Shown here: positions 7,901-15,371 of the stretch, in pieces
Layout: the number at the start of each line of letters is the position of its first letter
How positions within the stretch are numbered: position 1 is the stretch's first letter
DNA from: Roseofilum casamattae BLCC-M143
GTDB taxonomy: Bacteria; Cyanobacteriota; Cyanobacteriia; Cyanobacteriales; Desertifilaceae
NCBI RefSeq assembly: GCF_030068455.1
Contig: NZ_JAQOSQ010000033.1
Coordinates: 1-36,589 of the forward strand
DNA length: 36,589 nucleotides
Direction: 5' to 3'
Program-made: the position numbers and the translations under genes
The notes under the pieces: model-generated
Told to the model about the DNA's origin: nothing
The model's database searches: none
The model's input: the letters and a program-made list of their open reading frames with translations, nothing else

Positions 7901-10883
7901 GAGTGCCATCACTGGTGTACTTGACAATATAAGCATCATTTCCGGTGCTATTTAAGTCAGTAGTACCATCTCCGTCTAGATCTATGCTGCCACGGAAAAA
8001 GCCTGTGGTATAGATGTTTCCGTTATTATCGGCGTGGATATCATATCCGTAGTCACCAGAGTTGCCTCCAAAGTTCTTCGCCCAAGCCAGGTTGCCATCA
8101 CTGCTATATTTGGCAATGTAAGCGTCGTTAATTCCATTACTCGTCAGGTCAGTAGTGCCATCTCCATCTAAGTCTAGACTTTCATAGAAAGAACCAGTTG
8201 CATAGACATTGTCAGCATTATCAGTGGTAATACCGTAACCTTCATCGCGACTACTACCACCCACCTGAGTAGCCCAAGCCAGATTACCATCACTACTATA
8301 TTTCGCAATGTAAGCATCGCTGTCTCCCTGACTCGTGAAATCAGGAGTGCCATCTCCATTGAGGTCTATAGTCCCTCGGAAATGGCTAGTAAGATATACA
8401 CTTCCATTACTATCGGTACTAATACTCTTTCCATTATCTGGATTACTGCTGCTGACTCGATTCGCCCAAGTTAGGGTGCCATCAGTAGCATATTTGGCGA
8501 TATACATACCTCCGCCAGTCAAGTCAGTTGTACCATCTGCATCCAAGTCTACACTGTCATAAAAATCACCAGTTGTATAAACATTACCACTACTATCAAT
8601 GCTAATGCTATGACCTTCGGTACGATTGGGCCCGCTGATATGCTGAAACCCAATCATTTGCTGTACTGTGAGAGGCTTTGCGTCCTTGTCCCTAACGGTA
8701 ATACTTAAATCTTGCGTAGATGTGCCACCGTTCCCATCATCTACGGTTACTTCTAACTCATAAATGTTATCACCATTAGTATCTGCTGGAGTTTGATAAC
8801 TTGGAGTGATGTTAAAAGTCAGTTCTCCGCTAATACTATCAATATTGAAGAAACTGCGATCGCTCCCTCCGGTAATAAAGTAGCTCAAAGAGTCATCATT
8901 CGCATCTCTTGCGCTAACTGCGATAACGTCTGTCCTATTTTCAACGATACTCACAGTTGAATTAGAAATAATGGTTGGGGCTTGGTTAATGACTCCATTG
9001 CCACTCAAAAATTCACCTGAATCTCCCCTTAACTTGATAATGTAGACATCGCTACCGCCCCCACCGGTCAGATCGGCAATACCATCTCCATTCAAGTCTA
9101 CCTCTTCCCTAAAAGAACCAGTCACGAATACATCGCCGTTATGATCTGTGGTGATATCATACCCATAGTCAAGATCGATACCACCTACCTGTGTAACCCA
9201 ATCTAGGGTGCCATTACTGTCATATTTTGCAATGTAGGCATCACTCTCACCGGTACTAGTAATGTCTGTGATGTCATCTCCCTCTACGTCTATGCTTCCC
9301 GTAAAATTTCCAGTGATATAAACATTACTATTGTCATCTGTAGTAATATCATCGCCATAGTCATGGCCATTTCCTCCTATCTGAGTCGCCCAAAGGAGAG
9401 AACCATCATCACTGTATTTGACTATATAAGAATCAAAGCCTCCAGTACTAGTCAGATCGACTGTACCATCCCCATCTAAGTCTAGACTTCCTTGGAAAGA
9501 TCCAGTTAGCAATGAGTTATCATTGTTGTCGATAACGATACTATTGGCCTTATCAGAGCCACTATTACCAAATGATTTAACCCAAGTCAGAATACCATCA
9601 TTGCTATATTTTGCAATGTAGGCATCATCAGAACCAAGACTAGTAAGGTCGATTACGCCGTCTCCATCTAAGTCTATGGTTTCCTTAAAAAAGCCAGTGA
9701 CATATACGTTACCATTACTGTCAACATCAAGTCCTAAATTTTGGTCGTTACCAGTACCACCAAACTGAGTACTCCAAGCAAGAGAATTATCACTATTATA
9801 TTTAGCTATATAGCCATCCGCCAATCCACGACTCGTGAAGTTAGGGGTTCTATCTCCATCAAGATCTATAGTTCCGTAGAAAAATCCAGAAGTATAGAAA
9901 TTGTTATTGCTATCAGTAACAATATGGGTATTCAAATTAGTGCTCGCTCCACTCAAGTGATTGACCCAAGTTAGAGAGCCATCGCTACCGTATTTGGCTA
10001 TGTAGGAATCAGAACTGCGATCTGTAGTCCAGAAATCAGCTCTTCCATCTCCATCAAAATCTATTCTTCCTAAGGAGAAACCTGTAGCATATATATTGCC
10101 TTGAGGATCTGTACTGATAGTTGTTCCATAGTCGCCACCAATACCACCAATTTGAGTAAGCCAAGTCAGACTGCCATCACTGTTGTATTTTGCAATGTAG
10201 GCATCACTATGACCAAGACTAGTGAGATCGGCTGTTCCATCTCCATCAAGGTCTATACTTCCTTGGAAAGAGCCAATGGTATACACATTACCATTACTAT
10301 CTGTATTAATATTTTTGCCATTATCAGAACCAGAACTGCCAAAACTCTTAATCCAACTTTTCTGTGGGTCAAATACTCCGGGATAGCTGATGACTATATC
10401 GGGCAGCCAAGGTACGAACCAGTCTAGGTTCCACGTTCCTCCTTTCGCTGCATTTCCGACTCGCTGGGTTGAGGCTTTGACGGTAGTTCCAGTTATCTTC
10501 TCGAGCTGTTGCACGAAATTTTGTCCGGTTTCTGTGGCTGCGACTCGACATCCGTAGAGCAGAAGAGGAATGTTCCAGGTTGCGATCGCCTCTTGGTAAT
10601 GCTTCAGAGTGTGTAGGTTCAGTCGAGTATTACCCAGGTACAAGCATCCTGGAGAACCGTGGGAAACAATGTGAATGCGCCTAGCTCTGACTTCCTGAAG
10701 GATTTGTGTAATTTGGACTACACCATCTTGATTCGAGTCCAGGAGTTTAACGACGGTATTCGGTTGGAGTCCTTGCAGCAGATGTTCCGGTGTATCGACT
10801 CCTGAGTCAATAACGACCAGTTCGGGAGCAGAAGAAAATTGCACGGGAATGAAAATTTGGAGAGTGTTAGGAAACGTTTTCAT
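4935..10883 (-). CDS. Giant RTX protein: DUF4347, two SBBP propellers, six cadherin-like domains
   Basis: A 1982-residue modular protein, probably exported by a type I secretion system because it ends in RTX repeats and lacks an obvious signal peptide. Order: DUF4347 (about 20-160; His75 in HIVSHGSPG, Cys112 in LLLYGCRVA); seven SBBP units (about 165-630); one cadherin-like domain (633-735); seven more SBBP units (745-1190); five nearly identical 106-residue cadherin-like domains (1193-1719); RTX nonapeptides of GGxGNDxLxG type (1730-1899); and a tail of about 80 residues. Most SBBP units carry a DxDxDG loop, so calcium binding is likely throughout. The start is preceded by GAGGTG. Likely a surface or matrix adhesin; its partner is unknown. 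No secretion genes are nearby. Confidence 0.9.
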   Translation of the reverse strand: MKTFPNTLQIFIPVQFSSAPELVVIDSGVDTPEHLLQGLQPNTVVKLLDSNQDGVVQITQILQEVRARRIHIVSHGSPGCLYLGNTRLNLHTLKHYQEAIATWNIPLLLYGCRVAATETGQNFVQQLEKITGTTVKASTQRVGNAAKGGTWNLDWFVPWLPDIVISYPGVFDPQKSWIKSFGSSGSDNGKNINTDSNGNVYTIGSFQGSIDLDGDGTADLTSLGHSDAYIAKYNSDGSLTWLTQIGGIGGDYGTTISTDPQGNIYATGFSLGRIDFDGDGRADFWTTDRSSDSYIAKYGSDGSLTWVNHLSGASTNLNTHIVTDSNNNFYTSGFFYGTIDLDGDRTPNFTSRGLADGYIAKYNSDNSLAWSTQFGGTGNDQNLGLDVDSNGNVYVTGFFKETIDLDGDGVIDLTSLGSDDAYIAKYSNDGILTWVKSFGNSGSDKANSIVIDNNDNSLLTGSFQGSLDLDGDGTVDLTSTGGFDSYIVKYSDDGSLLWATQIGGNGHDYGDDITTDDNSNVYITGNFTGSIDVEGDDITDITSTGESDAYIAKYDSNGTLDWVTQVGGIDLDYGYDITTDHNGDVFVTGSFREEVDLNGDGIADLTGGGGSDVYIIKLRGDSGEFLSGNGVINQAPTIISNSTVSIVENRTDVIAVSARDANDDSLSYFITGGSDRSFFNIDSISGELTFNITPSYQTPADTNGDNIYELEVTVDDGNGGTSTQDLSITVRDKDAKPLTVQQMIGFQHISGPNRTEGHSISIDSSGNVYTTGDFYDSVDLDADGTTDLTGGGMYIAKYATDGTLTWANRVSSSNPDNGKSISTDSNGSVYLTSHFRGTIDLNGDGTPDFTSQGDSDAYIAKYSSDGNLAWATQVGGSSRDEGYGITTDNADNVYATGSFYESLDLDGDGTTDLTSNGINDAYIAKYSSDGNLAWAKNFGGNSGDYGYDIHADNNGNIYTTGFFRGSIDLDGDGTTDLNSTGNDAYIVKYTSDGTLAWATQIQTNASIDMVTMERGQGITTDSDGNVYATLFFVGDIDVDGDGTTDLTSAGGSDAYTAKYSPDGTLVWAKAFGGSGYERNYSIAADNTGNIYTVGSFSETIDIDKDGTADLATTAYEDAYIAKYSSDGTLAGVTQIVSDRSTGLDISVDSSGDIYATGSFHGNLDVDRDGVNDFTSLGYDDAYIIKFSGDGSSNQAPSIISSASTSIVENTTDVLTVSATDGDDDSLSYSISGGDDQSLFDIDTLSGALTFTVAPDYETPADADGNNVYQLEVTVDDGNGGTDVQALSITVTDEDEVVPNQAPAITSSNSANVAENTTDVLTVSATDGDDDSLSYSISGGDDQSLFDIDTLSGALTFTVAPDYETPTDADGNNVYQLEVTVDDGNGGTDVQALSITVTDEDEVISNQAPSITSSNNANVAENTTDVLTVSATDAEDDSLSYSISGGDDQSLFDIDTLSGALTFTVAPDYEAPADADGDNVYQLEVTVDDGNGGTDVQALSITVTDEDEVVPNQAPTITSSNSANVAENTTDVLTVSATDAEDDSLSYSISGGDDQSLFDIDTLSGALTFTVAPDYETPADADGNNVYQLEVTVDDGNGGTDVQALSITVTDEDEVVPNQAPTITSSNSANIAENTTDVLTVSATDGDDDSLSYSISGGDDQSLFDIDTLSGALTFTVAPDYETPVDADGDNVYQLEVTVNDGNGGTDAQSLSITVTDRDDTPPSNNLNPIAGTPGNDWFLGTNSDDEMRGFDGDDELYGRFGDDIITGDSGNDLLSGNQGHDRISGGIGNDTIFGGQHHDEVNGDEGDDSLMGDRGKDTVNGGIGNDTVFGGRGDDALNGDEGDDSLMGDLNEDTLAGGSGNDSLFGGNGDDLLEGGEGNDLLSGDWGKDTLLGGNGNDLFVLRAGTAADRLAKADIVQDYQVGSDRIGLTGNLTTADLTLSIQGNNTVIGIANTDQILGMLVGQFTLEQLTFTSVELPNGLI
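5727..7307 (-). repeat. Five tandem 318-bp repeats encoding cadherin-like domains
   Basis: Five consecutive in-frame units of 318 bp, each beginning with NQAP and containing VSATD, DDSLSYSISGGDDQ, FDIDTLSGALTF and VDDGNGGTD. They are nearly identical at the DNA level, including synonymous sites, while the sixth cadherin-like domain of the same protein (about 8690-8987) is clearly divergent. This indicates recent tandem duplication or gene conversion. Confidence 0.9.
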
Positions 10884-11281
10884 GGTAGATTACACCTCAT
10901 CTGGGAGGAGTATAGAAGTGACTGAGTTATGGGATTGAATGGATCTAAACTAGCAGCTCTAGCTAGAGAGCGATCGCAGTGTAACACATAAATTTACATT
11001 ATGAATTATACTTAATTTGTGAGTTTTATTTTACTCATGTGTCAGGAGTAGGTTTCCCGCGATCGCAAACAGCCGGTGTAGTCTGAGGTTTAGCCATTGC
11101 AGATCGGGAAAAGCAAGGAAAAATAAGTCACAGGAACTTCAATTACTGAAATCTGAAATAACGGTGAATGCTCGCGATGTTGGTAAAGGCGATCGCAAAC
11201 ATCGCTGAACGGGCAGATTGAGCGAGAATGCTAAGATATGCATCGTGCAATATTGCTTCCCACTTACCCGATCGCTTTGGC
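10884..11281. other. Divergent intergenic region between the giant gene and the glycosidase
   Basis: This region should hold promoters for both divergent genes. It contains copy B of the 70-bp direct repeat and several GCGATCGC octamers. I see no gene and no confident promoter. Confidence 0.5.
11081..11151 (+). repeat. 70-bp dispersed direct repeat, copy B
   Basis: Matches 4795-4864 in the same orientation, beginning GTCTGAGGTTTAGCC and ending CTTCAATTACTGAAA. It lies about 200 bp upstream of the giant gene's start. It was found as a repeat only; no function is evident. Confidence 0.8.
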
Positions 11282-12805
11282 ATGACCTTTTCTTCAATCA
11301 AACCTCGCACCTTGAAACTCTGGCTGGCCCTTAGTGTTGCTCTCTCGCCACTCCTCGCTACATTTAGTCTCGCTAAACCCAGTCAGGCCGCAGTCAATGC
11401 CTATTGCCAACTCTCGCCACAGGAAATGCAACAAAAAGCTCAGGTGCGGCAAGCAGCGTTGGGAGGTAATGCTAAAGCGCAGCAAGACTATCAGTCCTTA
11501 TTGCAACAACACGCCACTCAACTGCAAAACTGTCGCGCGCGCACCTGGCCCCATACCCAAGCCATTTGGTTGCGCCTGTATCCCTGCGACCTATTTAATG
11601 GCAACTTAGATATCGTTATGGATCGAATTGTCGATCGCGGCTACAACGAAGTCTACATAGAAGTATTTTTCGACGGTCAAGTATTATTACCCAAAAACGA
11701 TAACCCGACTCCCTGGCCCTCTGTAGTACGCTTGCAGGGACAGGAAAACGCCGATCTGTTGCAAATGGCGATCGCCAAAGCCAAGCAACGGGGACTGCGA
11801 GCCTATGCCTGGCTCTTTTCCATGAACTTTGGCTATAACTATAGTTTGCTGAGCGATCGTCAACAAGCCCTAGCCCGTAATGGCGAAAACCACACCAGCC
11901 TTTCAATTCACGAGCAGAAAGATACCAACTATGAAGTAGGAGATGTGGGAGGTGGCGATAGCGATCAAGTCTTTATCGATCCCTACCATCCCCAAGCCAA
12001 ACGAGACTATTATTACTTAGTCAACTCCATTCTCAAGCGCCAACCGGATGGAATGCTCTTCGACTATATTCGCTATCCCCGCCTAACCGGAGGCGCATCC
12101 GTCGCCACAAAAATCCAAGATTTATGGATTTACGGCCCCGCCTCGCAACAAGCGTTGTACGGACGAGCGACGAATAATAAAGGACGAGAGTTAATTCAAG
12201 CTTATATTCGCCAAGGGTATGTCACCGCTGCCGATATTCAAAGTGCCGATCGCCGCTATCCTCAAGAAGGATACGCCCAATGGCAGGGACGCAACGCACC
12301 CCAAGGACGGCTCAGTCTGGCGCAACGGCGCGCTCGACTGCAAAAAGACTTATGGTTATTGGGAGTCGCTCATGCTCTGCAAGGAGTGATCGATTTTCTC
12401 GCTCTCGCCAGCGCGCCAGCACAACGCCAGGGACTACCTACCGGAGCAGTATTTTTCCCCGACGCAAACCAAGTGGTGGGTAAAGGCTATGACTCGCGGT
12501 TGCAACCTTGGGACAAGTTCCCCACCTCCATGGAATGGCATCCCATGGCTTATGCCGTCTGCGGTCAAACTGACTGTATTAGTAACTTAGTGCAACGAGT
12601 GTTGGGTATGGCTAGCTCTGATGTCCGAGTCAAACCGGTACTGGCTGGAGCTTGGGGACGCTCGATGAAAAACCGTCCCTCTCTGGAAGCGCAAATGGCC
12701 GACCTGCAACAGTGGCGCGGACAGATTTCTGGGATTAGTCATTTTGCCTTTTCCTGGCAAGAACCGGAAATCGACCGGCAGCGGCGATCGTGCCGAGCCA
12801 ACTAG
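11282..12805 (+). CDS. Exported GHL10-type (family 10-like) glycosyl hydrolase
   Basis: A 507-residue protein of the GHL10/DUF187-like family, TIM-barrel glycosidase-like proteins common in cyanobacteria; substrate unknown. The N-terminus from this ATG is a textbook signal peptide: basic PRTLK, hydrophobic LWLALSVALSPLLATF, then a cleavage site near SQA-AVNAY. This is why I prefer it to the in-frame ATG at 11228, although neither has a strong ribosome site. The barrel is seen in IWLRLYPCDL, YNEVYIEVFFDGQVL, RGLRAYAWLFSMNFGY, VFIDPYHPQAKRDY and GMLFDYIRYPR, with conserved acidic residues at strand ends. It probably acts in the periplasm or at the envelope. tRNA-Ala follows on the other strand. 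Confidence 0.82.
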   Translation: MTFSSIKPRTLKLWLALSVALSPLLATFSLAKPSQAAVNAYCQLSPQEMQQKAQVRQAALGGNAKAQQDYQSLLQQHATQLQNCRARTWPHTQAIWLRLYPCDLFNGNLDIVMDRIVDRGYNEVYIEVFFDGQVLLPKNDNPTPWPSVVRLQGQENADLLQMAIAKAKQRGLRAYAWLFSMNFGYNYSLLSDRQQALARNGENHTSLSIHEQKDTNYEVGDVGGGDSDQVFIDPYHPQAKRDYYYLVNSILKRQPDGMLFDYIRYPRLTGGASVATKIQDLWIYGPASQQALYGRATNNKGRELIQAYIRQGYVTAADIQSADRRYPQEGYAQWQGRNAPQGRLSLAQRRARLQKDLWLLGVAHALQGVIDFLALASAPAQRQGLPTGAVFFPDANQVVGKGYDSRLQPWDKFPTSMEWHPMAYAVCGQTDCISNLVQRVLGMASSDVRVKPVLAGAWGRSMKNRPSLEAQMADLQQWRGQISGISHFAFSWQEPEIDRQRRSCRAN

Positions 12806-12862
12806 TTTCATATCTAACGAGACGTTAGGGATGGGAGTTAAGCACTTCTAAGGTTTTTTGTA

Positions 12863-12935
12863 TGGAGCTAAGCGGACTCGAACCGCTGACGTCCTGCTTG
12901 CAAAGCAGGCGCTCTACCAACTGAGCTATAGCCCC
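12863..12935 (-). tRNA. tRNA-Ala (anticodon TGC)
   Basis: The minus strand folds as a complete 73-nt tRNA. The acceptor stem GGGGCTA pairs with TAGCTCC and includes the G3-U70 wobble that marks alanine tRNAs. The anticodon loop in GCCTGCTTTGCAAGCAGG reads TGC, the T arm is AGCGGTTCGAGTCCGCT, and the discriminator base is A. The 3' CCA is not encoded. Confidence 0.96.
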
Positions 12936-13030
12936 GAGTTTGGATTTGGGTAACTAACGCACCCGCACCTGAACTATCATACACAATAAGACTAGAATTT
13001 GCAAACAGGTCGAGCTGATTTTTTTTTGAT

Positions 13031-13036
13031 AGGTGA
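13031..13036 (+). promoter_or_regulatory. Shine-Dalgarno favouring the trhO ATG
   Basis: AGGTGA lies 5 nt before the ATG at 13042. Two in-frame GTG codons (13033, 13039) overlap or follow this site and so are less likely starts. Confidence 0.55.
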
Positions 13037-13041
13037 CTGTG

Positions 13042-13932
13042 ATGCTTGTGGTTGCGACGTTTTACCAATTTTTTCCTTTTCCCGATTATGCCGAATGGCG
13101 ATCGCCTTTACTAACCCTATGCACGGATAACCAGCTCAAAGGAACCATTCTGCTGGCGAGTGAAGGCATCAACAGCACGATCGCCGGATCTCGCGATGGA
13201 GTTAATACTTTGCTGGCCTACTTGCGATCGGATTCTCGGATCGACCGTCTCGAGTATAAAGAGTCTACTGCAGACGATTATCCCTTCGATCGCCTGAAGG
13301 TACGGCTCAAACAAGAAATTGTGACTCTCGGACAACCCGATATCGATCCCAACGCGCGCGTGGGAAGCTATGTCCGTCCGGAAGACTGGAACGAACTGAT
13401 TAGCGACCCGGAAGTCACGGTTATCGATACGCGCAATGACTATGAAGTTGAAATTGGTTCGTTTCGCGGCGCAAAAAACCCAAATACTCACTCGTTTCGG
13501 GACTTTCCCGACTATGCCAAACATCGCCTTAAACCGCAAGAGCATCGGAAGATTGCCATGTTTTGCACCGGCGGGATTCGCTGCGAGAAAGCCACTGCTT
13601 TTTTACTGCAACAGGGATTTAAAGAAGTCTATCATCTGCAAGGCGGAATCCTCAAGTATTTAGAAGAGGTTCCAGCGCAAGAAAGTTTGTGGGAAGGGGA
13701 ATGTTTTGTTTTCGACGGACGGATCTCGGTCAAACCAGGATTAGAACCCGGAAGTTACGATCTCTGTGCTGGATGCGGCCATCCTATTTCTGAGGAAGAT
13801 AAAGCCTCGTCGCACTATGAAGCTGGAATTTGTTGCCCCCATTGTTACGATCGCCTGACTCCTGAAAAGCGATCGCGCCAACAAGCCAAGTACAAACAAC
13901 GACAGCTCAAGAAAACAAGGGATAGCAAATAA
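13042..13932 (+). CDS. trhO: tRNA uridine(34) hydroxylase, rhodanese-type (TrhO/YceA family)
   Basis: A 296-residue UPF0176/TrhO protein. The family performs oxygen-dependent 5-hydroxylation of U34 in certain tRNAs. The N-terminal part (FYQFFPFPDYAEWR, GTILLASEGINSTIAG) is the conserved UPF0176 domain. A rhodanese domain follows at about residues 118-215, with active loop CTGGIR at 175-180 and a second conserved Cys at 181. The C-terminus has a Cys-rich, Zn-ribbon-like segment (CAGCG and CCPHCY) that fits the usual tail of the longer family members. Its last 26 bp overlap the end of the small membrane-protein gene on the other strand. Confidence 0.9.
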   Translation: MLVVATFYQFFPFPDYAEWRSPLLTLCTDNQLKGTILLASEGINSTIAGSRDGVNTLLAYLRSDSRIDRLEYKESTADDYPFDRLKVRLKQEIVTLGQPDIDPNARVGSYVRPEDWNELISDPEVTVIDTRNDYEVEIGSFRGAKNPNTHSFRDFPDYAKHRLKPQEHRKIAMFCTGGIRCEKATAFLLQQGFKEVYHLQGGILKYLEEVPAQESLWEGECFVFDGRISVKPGLEPGSYDLCAGCGHPISEEDKASSHYEAGICCPHCYDRLTPEKRSRQQAKYKQRQLKKTRDSK

Positions 13933-14092
13933 ATAAAATCCATCCTCCCACAAAGAAGATGCCAAACAGCCATAAGAGGAATGGCAACGTCCATTTTACC
14001 TCAAAGGAGCCGAGTAATGGCGTCGCAGAAATCAGTAAGAGGACAACAAATACCGTAAAGAGGAGCGCGATCGAAGAGGGATTAATCGCCAT
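13907..14092 (-). CDS. Small two-helix membrane protein
   Basis: A 61-residue protein with two hydrophobic spans, roughly residues 7-28 (ALLFTVFVVLLLISATPLL) and 34-57 (TLPFLLWLFGIFFVGGWILF). The ATG is preceded by GGAGG at 11 nt. It converges on trhO and the two 3' ends overlap by 26 bp. I do not recognise the family. The ribosome site and the clear two-span design make it more likely a gene than a chance frame, but this is unproven. Confidence 0.55.
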   Translation of the reverse strand: MAINPSSIALLFTVFVVLLLISATPLLGSFEVKWTLPFLLWLFGIFFVGGWILFICYPLFS

Positions 14093-14197
14093 AATTGCTA
14101 AAGCCTCCAGACTTATTCTCTGAAATTAATTTTACCTTGGCGATCGCGAATTATTTGCCCATCTATTCTAAAATAATCCTAAAGTTCTGCTACTACT

Positions 14198-15316
14198 ATG
14201 CCGAGTGAAATTGCGACCCGCGCTGAATTCTCCTATATTCGCTACGCACAATGTTGGGAAGATGCCGATATTCTTCTCGAAGGATTAGACATTCAACCTG
14301 GGGATACCTGTCTGTCGATCGCCTCTGCTGGAGATAATACCTTAGCCATGCTAACGCGATCGCCCAGTCGGGTCATTGCCCTCGATCTCTCTCCCGCCCA
14401 ACTTGCCTGTCTAGAATTAAGAGTTGCCGCCTATCGCGAACTAACCCATCCGGAATTATTGTATCTAATTGGCAGCCCAAAAGATAGCAATAATGCCACA
14501 ATTCAACAATATCGTCAAAGCCTCTATCAACGCTGTCGCCCGAACCTTTCTGCTGCGGTACAAAATTTTTGGGACGATCGCCCCAAACCGATCGAACAAG
14601 GAATTGGCAATGCCGGCAAATTCGAGCGCTATTTCCAACTATTTCGCGATCGCATTTTGCCCCTGATTCACCGGCGATCGCGCGTTGAAGAACTTTTAGC
14701 GGGAGGCAGCTTAGAGCAGCGACAACTTTTTTACAATAAACGTTGGAATACCATGGGCTGGCGGCTTTTATTTCGTCTCTTTTTCTCCCGTTGGTTTATG
14801 GGAAACTTCGGTCGCGATCCCAGTTTCTTCAAATATGTGGAAAGCAATGTCGCCGAACAAATAGCCCAACGCACGGCTTATGCTCTCACCCAACTCAATC
14901 CCTCTGATAATCCCTATCTCCAATGGATTTTAACCGGCCATTATACTACTGCTCTTCCCTATTCCTTACGCCCGGAAAACTTTGAGAAAATTCGCGATAA
15001 TCTCGATCGCTTGGAATGGCATTGCAGTTCGGTCGAAGCATTCCTCGACTCCGTCGAAGATAATTACATCGATCGCTATAATTTAAGCGATATGTTTGAA
15101 TATATGTCCTTAGAAACCTATCGCCAACTATTGGAGAAACTGATTCAAAAAGGGCGATCGGGCGGACGGCTCGCCTACTGGAATATGCTCGTTCCTCGCT
15201 CTTGTCCGGAAGAATGGTGCGATCGGATTAAATCTCTTACCGATCTCGCTACTAACTTACACGGACAAGATAAAGCTTTCTTTTATAGCTCCTTCCATGT
15301 TGAAGCATTGATATAG
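14198..15316 (+). CDS. DUF3419/BtaA-like 3-amino-3-carboxypropyl transferase
   Basis: A 372-residue protein of the DUF3419 family. Its founding member BtaA moves the 3-amino-3-carboxypropyl group of AdoMet onto diacylglycerol, the first step of betaine lipid synthesis. The N-terminus has the characteristic FSYIRYAQCWEDADIL, followed by an AdoMet loop LSIASAGDNTL and the acidic end ALDLSP. Conserved later blocks include LYNKRWNTMGWRLLFRLFFSRW-like sequence and LSDMFEYMS. No BtaB N-methyltransferase is adjacent, so betaine lipid production cannot be inferred; a different acceptor is possible. The gene converges on the QueC-QueF gene with 55 bp between stops. Confidence 0.75.
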   Translation: MPSEIATRAEFSYIRYAQCWEDADILLEGLDIQPGDTCLSIASAGDNTLAMLTRSPSRVIALDLSPAQLACLELRVAAYRELTHPELLYLIGSPKDSNNATIQQYRQSLYQRCRPNLSAAVQNFWDDRPKPIEQGIGNAGKFERYFQLFRDRILPLIHRRSRVEELLAGGSLEQRQLFYNKRWNTMGWRLLFRLFFSRWFMGNFGRDPSFFKYVESNVAEQIAQRTAYALTQLNPSDNPYLQWILTGHYTTALPYSLRPENFEKIRDNLDRLEWHCSSVEAFLDSVEDNYIDRYNLSDMFEYMSLETYRQLLEKLIQKGRSGGRLAYWNMLVPRSCPEEWCDRIKSLTDLATNLHGQDKAFFYSSFHVEALI

Positions 15317-15371
15317 CGAGTTGAAATACAGTATTATCTGGATTATCTGGAATCGATAAGACTGGGGGCAA

